DNA from: JAGQPD01 sp020426865
GTDB taxonomy: Bacteria; Planctomycetota; Planctomycetia; Pirellulales; Pirellulaceae
Reading direction: 5' to 3'
NCBI GenBank assembly: GCA_041399065.1
Contig: JAWKTN010000002.1
Location: 930,001-994,000, forward strand
DNA length: 64,000 nt
Below, piece after piece: positions 60,103-64,000 of the stretch. The notes beneath the pieces are model-generated. The model saw only the letters and a program-made list of their open reading frames with translations. It was not told where the DNA came from and did not search any database. Numbering within the stretch: the stretch's first letter is position 1; each line of letters opens with the position of its first letter. Both the position numbers and the translations under genes were made by a program.

Positions 60103-63100
60103 CTACGGGAGTCGCCGCAGGACCCCCGGTCGCCGGGATTTGCCGGGAAGCGGCGCCGCGTACGAGGCCGGCGCAACGACAGGTCGCTCGTTGGCATCTC
60201 GCCGACCTACCGTCGGCCGTTCAGGACCTCCGTCCGGTTGCGGCAATGGCTCGACGTCCGAAGGCGTTTCCCATTGTTGCGGCTGATGGGAGTCGGGCAA
60301 TACCGAAGACTCGTTGCTTCGCAGAAATGGTATCTGATCCATCTCGGTGGCGCTGAGCAAGTTTTCGACCACCAAGGCGCCTGGATCGATCCAGATGCCG
60401 TCGCAATCCAGTTGCATTGTCCCCATGTCCATATCCAACGTGCGACGCAACACTTCGTAGTTGGTCCAGACGCTGAGAAAGTCGTTTTGGGCCGAAAGCA
60501 AGTCGGTGAGTGCCGACACTAGGTCGCGCGCGGTCGTGGCACCTAGCGTGGCTTCCTCTTCCGGCCGTGGCGGCTGCTGCAGCCGCAGACGAGCCAGCTC
60601 GACCTGATTGATCGCCACTTTCACGGCCGCTCGACGCAATTCGAAATTCAACTGATCGACCTCGATCGTCCGTATTGTGGCGCGGAGGCCTTGCGCAACA
60701 CCGTCTTCGAATCGGTAGTAACTACGCCGCGCCTGTTGATACTCAATCAGCGATTGACGATAGTTGTTGCGTTCTGCCAACCGAGTCAGCGGCGCATCCC
60801 ATTCCAATCCGACTCGCAATCTTCCCGTTGTGCCGCGGAAGCGGAACGGATTATCGTCTGTCGTGGATATGTCGCCGCTGAATACCAGATCCAAGTCACT
60901 TTCGAGATCGTTCGCGTTAAACTGAATCAGTCGCCACGAATCTACCAATGCAGCACGTGCATTCATCCAGTCGCGTCGATAGCATCGAGCAATCTCGTTG
61001 GCCGTGCGCCATGATATCTCGACAGGCATCAAAGTGATGCTTTCGGTGCGAGCACGGGCCTGAATCAATACCAACTCCAAGACCACCGCCGACAAAGATG
61101 TCAACTGATTTGGCAGCGGGGCGATCACGTCCGCCCGTAGTCGATCATTCAGGTCGACAGTCTTCAACCGCGGGCCCTCACGTCGTAAGGCTTCGATCTT
61201 TTCACTCGTCTTCGCCAATTCCTCGCGCGCCGTCCGCAATCGTCGTTCAACCGTCGCGAGCGCTCGCATCAATTCGTCGGGCAGCTCCATCAGTTGGTCG
61301 GAACGCAATATCGTTGGCACTTCTTCGTCTTCAGCCATTTGTCCCGCTAATGGGCTCTCATCGGGATTGGCTGCTTCGATCTTCTCTCGGAGTCGCTCCA
61401 AATCCTCACGCCGCTGTCCCACCGTGCTCCGTAGTTTCTCGATGTCGTCCTTGACGCGGCCTACTTGTTGTTCAATGACCCGCGCACACAACTCGTCGAC
61501 CTGCTCCGCCGCAGCCGACAAATTGGCCAAGTATCGGTCGGCCGTTTGATCCCACTGAACAAGACTCGCACCCGCCTTGCCCGCCGGAGTGTCTTCCGGT
61601 GTGGGCTCATCGCCGACACCATTTGCCCGGTCCTCCGCTGCCCCCGGTTCCTCCGCCGCTCCCGGTTCGTCCGCCGCTCCATCACCCGCCCGGCGCGTTC
61701 CGTCCGCTACCCGTCCCCGATCGGCGCCACTGGTATCAGCATCAGCGTCGCCACGAGCCTCCTCTGCGGGAGATTTTGAGAATTTCAACAATTCGATAAT
61801 GTCGTCGCCCACTCGTTCCTGGATCGTGGTCAACCGCTCTTGGATCGGTACCACTTGCTCGTCAATCAGGTTGAACGGTCGCACTAACGTGTCGTCAATC
61901 GTCGCGACGAGATACGGGGGTAAACCAAGCGTGCGTTTGAATTCATCAAGTGTCTGCTGATACGTCGATTCGGCATTCAACAGTCGGCTTTCGGCGTTGT
62001 AAAGTGCCTGTCGAGCAAGCTCGACCTGAAAGAAATCGATGCGCCCCGCCTGGAAAAACGACTGCAGCTGAGCCACACTTGACCGCAATGACGCAATATT
62101 GGCACGCTGATTACGAATGTCCTGCTGACTTTGCAGCAGACCCAGGTAGCCACCCGCCTGCCCGCCGCCAGCGCCGGTTTGATTCCCGAAGTTTGTCGCG
62201 CCAACTCGCCCAAAGCCTCCCCCGCCAACCCCCGTAAAGCCCTCCAGCCCTGCACCACCAAACACGCCACCACGACGGCTGGGACCCGCGCCCGCATCAC
62301 GACCGGTCGTCACCTCGACGTAAAAGCCGCGTTGCCATCGCTCCATCTGACGGACGTTCGCCAATAAGGTGCGCTCGGCAATCGTAAGCCGCTCCAATAC
62401 GACATCCCGACCACCCGCACGCAACAACGGCTGCAACAGCGAAAAATCCAACAACGAATTCGCCGTGTAAGTGTCCGGCCCCGAAAACTGCCACACCAGC
62501 GAATTGGCAAACCCCACCACCAACTCGCCACCCGTCGCAAACAATTTGTTCATCCGCCAACCGCTGCTCGCTGGCGCCGTGCCCGCCGCCAACACACTTC
62601 GCGATTGACCACCCCCGCCCGGTCGCGCCGGACCATCCGCCGTAAAACTCGTCCCCAACCCACCAAAAAACTGAGCGTCAAACCGAAAACGTTCAAAACT
62701 GACGTCCAACGCCGATAAGTAAAGTTCCTCCAGCTGCGACTGAAAATCGGTCGAATGCAGCCTCGCCACCCGCACCGCACCGTCAATGTCCAACATCAAC
62801 CGACCGTCCGCGTCCCTGCATAGATAGCTCTCCCAATACGGGTTCGCAACATACGGCGTGTCGCCGTTGGCATGCCAACACGGATACCCCGGCTTGCAAT
62901 ACACACAATGCATCAACTGATGCGAATGCGGATCGTCCGGCGGCAACGGCGGAAAATCAGGGTCAAACGGGTCGTACATCCGCGATTCGGCCGGCAATTG
63001 AATCGTGAAATCGTCCAACGGCCAATGCGGATTCGTCGCCTTCGAATCAACCAGACAATAGGCGTCGGCATCCGCCTGCTGACGATAAAAGGCGCGCCCA

Positions 63101-63183
63101 CAACCACCGACCACACACGTCAGCAATACCAGCGCCCAAGCCACCGTGCCAACCGCCACCGACCGCGATGCTGTACATTCCAT
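60103..63183 (-). CDS. Oversized TolC-like outer-membrane efflux protein
   Basis: 1026 residues, about twice the usual length. A lipoprotein-type leader (VLLTCVVGGC, Cys near residue 28) precedes an N-terminal Cys-containing segment (CVYCKPGYPCW) not found in TolC. Two outer-membrane-factor halves are visible: VARLHSTDFQSQLEELYLSA with QSQQDIRNQRANIASLRSSV and FFQVELARQALYNAESRLLNA, and after the insert RVGLEWDAPLTRLAERNNYR with YYRFEDGVAQGLRATIRTIE. Between them, about residues 455-700, lies an acidic/Ala-rich disordered stretch and coiled coil (TVGQRREDLERLREKI, VERRLRTAREELAKTSEKIE). The tail is Pro-rich. It is the first gene of the efflux operon, 264 bases before the adaptor. Confidence 0.9.
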   Translation of the reverse strand: MECTASRSVAVGTVAWALVLLTCVVGGCGRAFYRQQADADAYCLVDSKATNPHWPLDDFTIQLPAESRMYDPFDPDFPPLPPDDPHSHQLMHCVYCKPGYPCWHANGDTPYVANPYWESYLCRDADGRLMLDIDGAVRVARLHSTDFQSQLEELYLSALDVSFERFRFDAQFFGGLGTSFTADGPARPGGGGQSRSVLAAGTAPASSGWRMNKLFATGGELVVGFANSLVWQFSGPDTYTANSLLDFSLLQPLLRAGGRDVVLERLTIAERTLLANVRQMERWQRGFYVEVTTGRDAGAGPSRRGGVFGGAGLEGFTGVGGGGFGRVGATNFGNQTGAGGGQAGGYLGLLQSQQDIRNQRANIASLRSSVAQLQSFFQAGRIDFFQVELARQALYNAESRLLNAESTYQQTLDEFKRTLGLPPYLVATIDDTLVRPFNLIDEQVVPIQERLTTIQERVGDDIIELLKFSKSPAEEARGDADADTSGADRGRVADGTRRAGDGAADEPGAAEEPGAAEDRANGVGDEPTPEDTPAGKAGASLVQWDQTADRYLANLSAAAEQVDELCARVIEQQVGRVKDDIEKLRSTVGQRREDLERLREKIEAANPDESPLAGQMAEDEEVPTILRSDQLMELPDELMRALATVERRLRTAREELAKTSEKIEALRREGPRLKTVDLNDRLRADVIAPLPNQLTSLSAVVLELVLIQARARTESITLMPVEISWRTANEIARCYRRDWMNARAALVDSWRLIQFNANDLESDLDLVFSGDISTTDDNPFRFRGTTGRLRVGLEWDAPLTRLAERNNYRQSLIEYQQARRSYYRFEDGVAQGLRATIRTIEVDQLNFELRRAAVKVAINQVELARLRLQQPPRPEEEATLGATTARDLVSALTDLLSAQNDFLSVWTNYEVLRRTLDMDMGTMQLDCDGIWIDPGALVVENLLSATEMDQIPFLRSNESSVLPDSHQPQQWETPSDVEPLPQPDGGPERPTVGRRDANERPVVAPASYAAPLPGKSRRPGVLRRLP

Positions 63184-63490
63184 GCATTAGCCCTAGTAAG
63201 AAAACCTGTCTCCTTTCCATTCGGGTCCCGCTGCCAACTGACTTGAACGATTGTAGCGATTGCAAGGCCAAAGCCGCCGGCCACAATGCCCGCAACCCCA
63301 CCTTTGGGGGAGTCACTGAGAGAAATGGTGCGCGAGATGGCGTGGAACGGGTGAAAACTTGACGCCCCATACCACCCAGCTTATCATCAAGTGAGGCAAC
63401 GTTTTACGTCACGTTTTCCTTGATCACTGATCAAGTCAATCCAACAGCAAAAGGCCCGGCAAACCCCGCTGGTCATCGGGTGGACTGTTT
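63184..63490. other. Divergent intergenic region
   Basis: 307 bases between the efflux operon and a membrane protein gene. It contains the palindrome at 63419-63435. I see no convincing promoter hexamers. Confidence 0.5.
63419..63435. promoter_or_regulatory. Perfect palindrome, possible operator
   Basis: CTTGATCA, C, TGATCAAG: an 8+1+8 perfect inverted repeat 56 bases before the ATG at 63491 and 236 bases from the TolC-like start. The form suits a dimeric repressor of TetR or MarR type; no such gene is in view. Confidence 0.45.
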
Positions 63491-64000
63491 ATGCAAGCTA
63501 TCTCGTACGTATTTCTTGGCATTTGGATCGTGCTCGCCATTGTCTACATGGTGATGGCGTACGTATCGTCGCGGGTGTGGCAGGTCGGGCATCTGATCGC
63601 GATCGTGGGGATTGTGATCATGACCTGCTGCTTTGCCTGGCTGGCGGCGATGTCACTGAAGACGCACCAGAAGTGGCAATCGGAGTATGCAAAGCTATCG
63701 ACGGACTTGGCGGCGGAGCTTGAGCGTCAGGCCGCGTTGCCGGACATCACGGAGTTGCGGGAGGAGTTGGGGCGTGAGCTACTGGATCGCGGGCGCGTCT
63801 GGCGAAGCGTGACACCGGGACCGGCGGCAGTTGACAATAACCAGTTGAAATCGATGGTTGTAGTGATGGCAAACTGGGGCCAGACGCAGTGCACCAAGAT
63901 CGGCGTCACGGGCGATGTCGCCGACGTTGCGGTGCCAACCGAGGAGGGTGTGGCACCGGTTGCGGCGGTGGCCGCACCGCATGGCATCCAAGTATCTCAG
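63491..64000 (+). CDS. Membrane protein with two helices and a coiled coil (continues beyond window)
   Basis: The first 170 residues are present; the frame is open to the right edge. Two transmembrane helices occur at about residues 5-24 (YVFLGIWIVLAIVYMVMAYV) and 33-54 (HLIAIVGIVIMTCCFAWLAA), followed by a charged coiled-coil-like region (YAKLSTDLAAELERQA, ITELREELGRELLDRGRVW). The remainder (SMVVVMANWGQTQC) may begin a soluble domain. I do not recognise the family; the layout recalls planctomycete envelope proteins of unknown role. It is divergent from the efflux operon, with a palindrome close to its start. Confidence 0.7.
   Translation, partial: MQAISYVFLGIWIVLAIVYMVMAYVSSRVWQVGHLIAIVGIVIMTCCFAWLAAMSLKTHQKWQSEYAKLSTDLAAELERQAALPDITELREELGRELLDRGRVWRSVTPGPAAVDNNQLKSMVVVMANWGQTQCTKIGVTGDVADVAVPTEEGVAPVAAVAAPHGIQVSQ

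Noticed and set aside
58846..60522. Plus-strand frame of 558 codons
   Set aside because: It is antisense to the adaptor and TolC-like genes, which have clear family motifs; the product looks like a codon-bias shadow.

Overview
The window reads as a chromosomal segment of a planctomycete, most likely of the Pirellulales type. The evidence is the gene content: a PSD1/DUF1549-type cytochrome protein, a PVC-type CxxCH propeller protein, two DUF1559 pseudopilins with the H-X9-DG tail, many PEP-CTERM sorting signals, dockerin/LamG secreted proteins, and several small proteins of a kind I associate only with this group. Base composition is moderately GC-rich and even. I see no tRNA, rRNA, insertion sequence, prophage or CRISPR array.

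Layout. 1-2179: the N-terminal part of a surface cytochrome protein, minus strand. 2429-4614: a radical SAM/SPASM gene overlapping selD by one base; selD is a selenoprotein gene with an in-frame UGA and a SECIS-like hairpin, so its true start lies upstream of the longest UGA-free frame. 4816-6388: a fatty acid desaturase and an Rrf2 regulator. 6817-12329: a lipoprotein, a 1290-residue protein made of three consecutive PEP-CTERM proteins, and a DUF1559 pseudopilin. 12349-18702: gluQRS, an unknown protein and a giant cytochrome/propeller/HEAT protein. 18692-24400: a Tex-like protein with extra disordered regions, small unknowns and a LOG protein. 24423-26381: a HemD-HemE fusion. 26455-33000: an EF-hand lipoprotein, a second DUF1559 gene and, divergently, a second triple PEP-CTERM protein with a strong terminator. 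33136-40183: an AsmA-like protein, an NfeD-like protease and a CHAD/ppk1/sixA polyphosphate group. 40229-43653: a small membrane protein, hisS, a cysteine-cluster protein and purU. 44286-49947: folK, panC, lgt, an ECF sigma factor and its probable anti-sigma factor, closely packed. 50065-55018: a CDGSH protein, an unknown, a bioF-like gene and an S9 peptidase. 55062-63183: a PEP-CTERM CBM9-like protein and a MacAB/TolC-like efflux operon. 63491-64000: start of a membrane protein.

The most unusual content is the pair of tandem PEP-CTERM proteins. In each, internal PEP-CTERM anchors are followed at once by a new signal-peptide-like segment ending in an A-x-A type site. This suggests polyproteins cut into three separately sorted surface proteins, and each lies beside a DUF1559 gene. 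The selenocysteine-encoding selD implies a selenoprotein synthesis pathway elsewhere in the genome. Several enzymes carry uncommon additions: HemD-HemE, FolK with a degenerate nucleoside-kinase-like tail, Lgt with an extracytoplasmic insertion, an efflux adaptor with an EF-hand tail, and a double-length TolC-like protein. A short palindromic repeat is scattered through intergenic sites and forms the end of one coding sequence.

All assignments come from reading the sequence and remembered family features; no database search was run.
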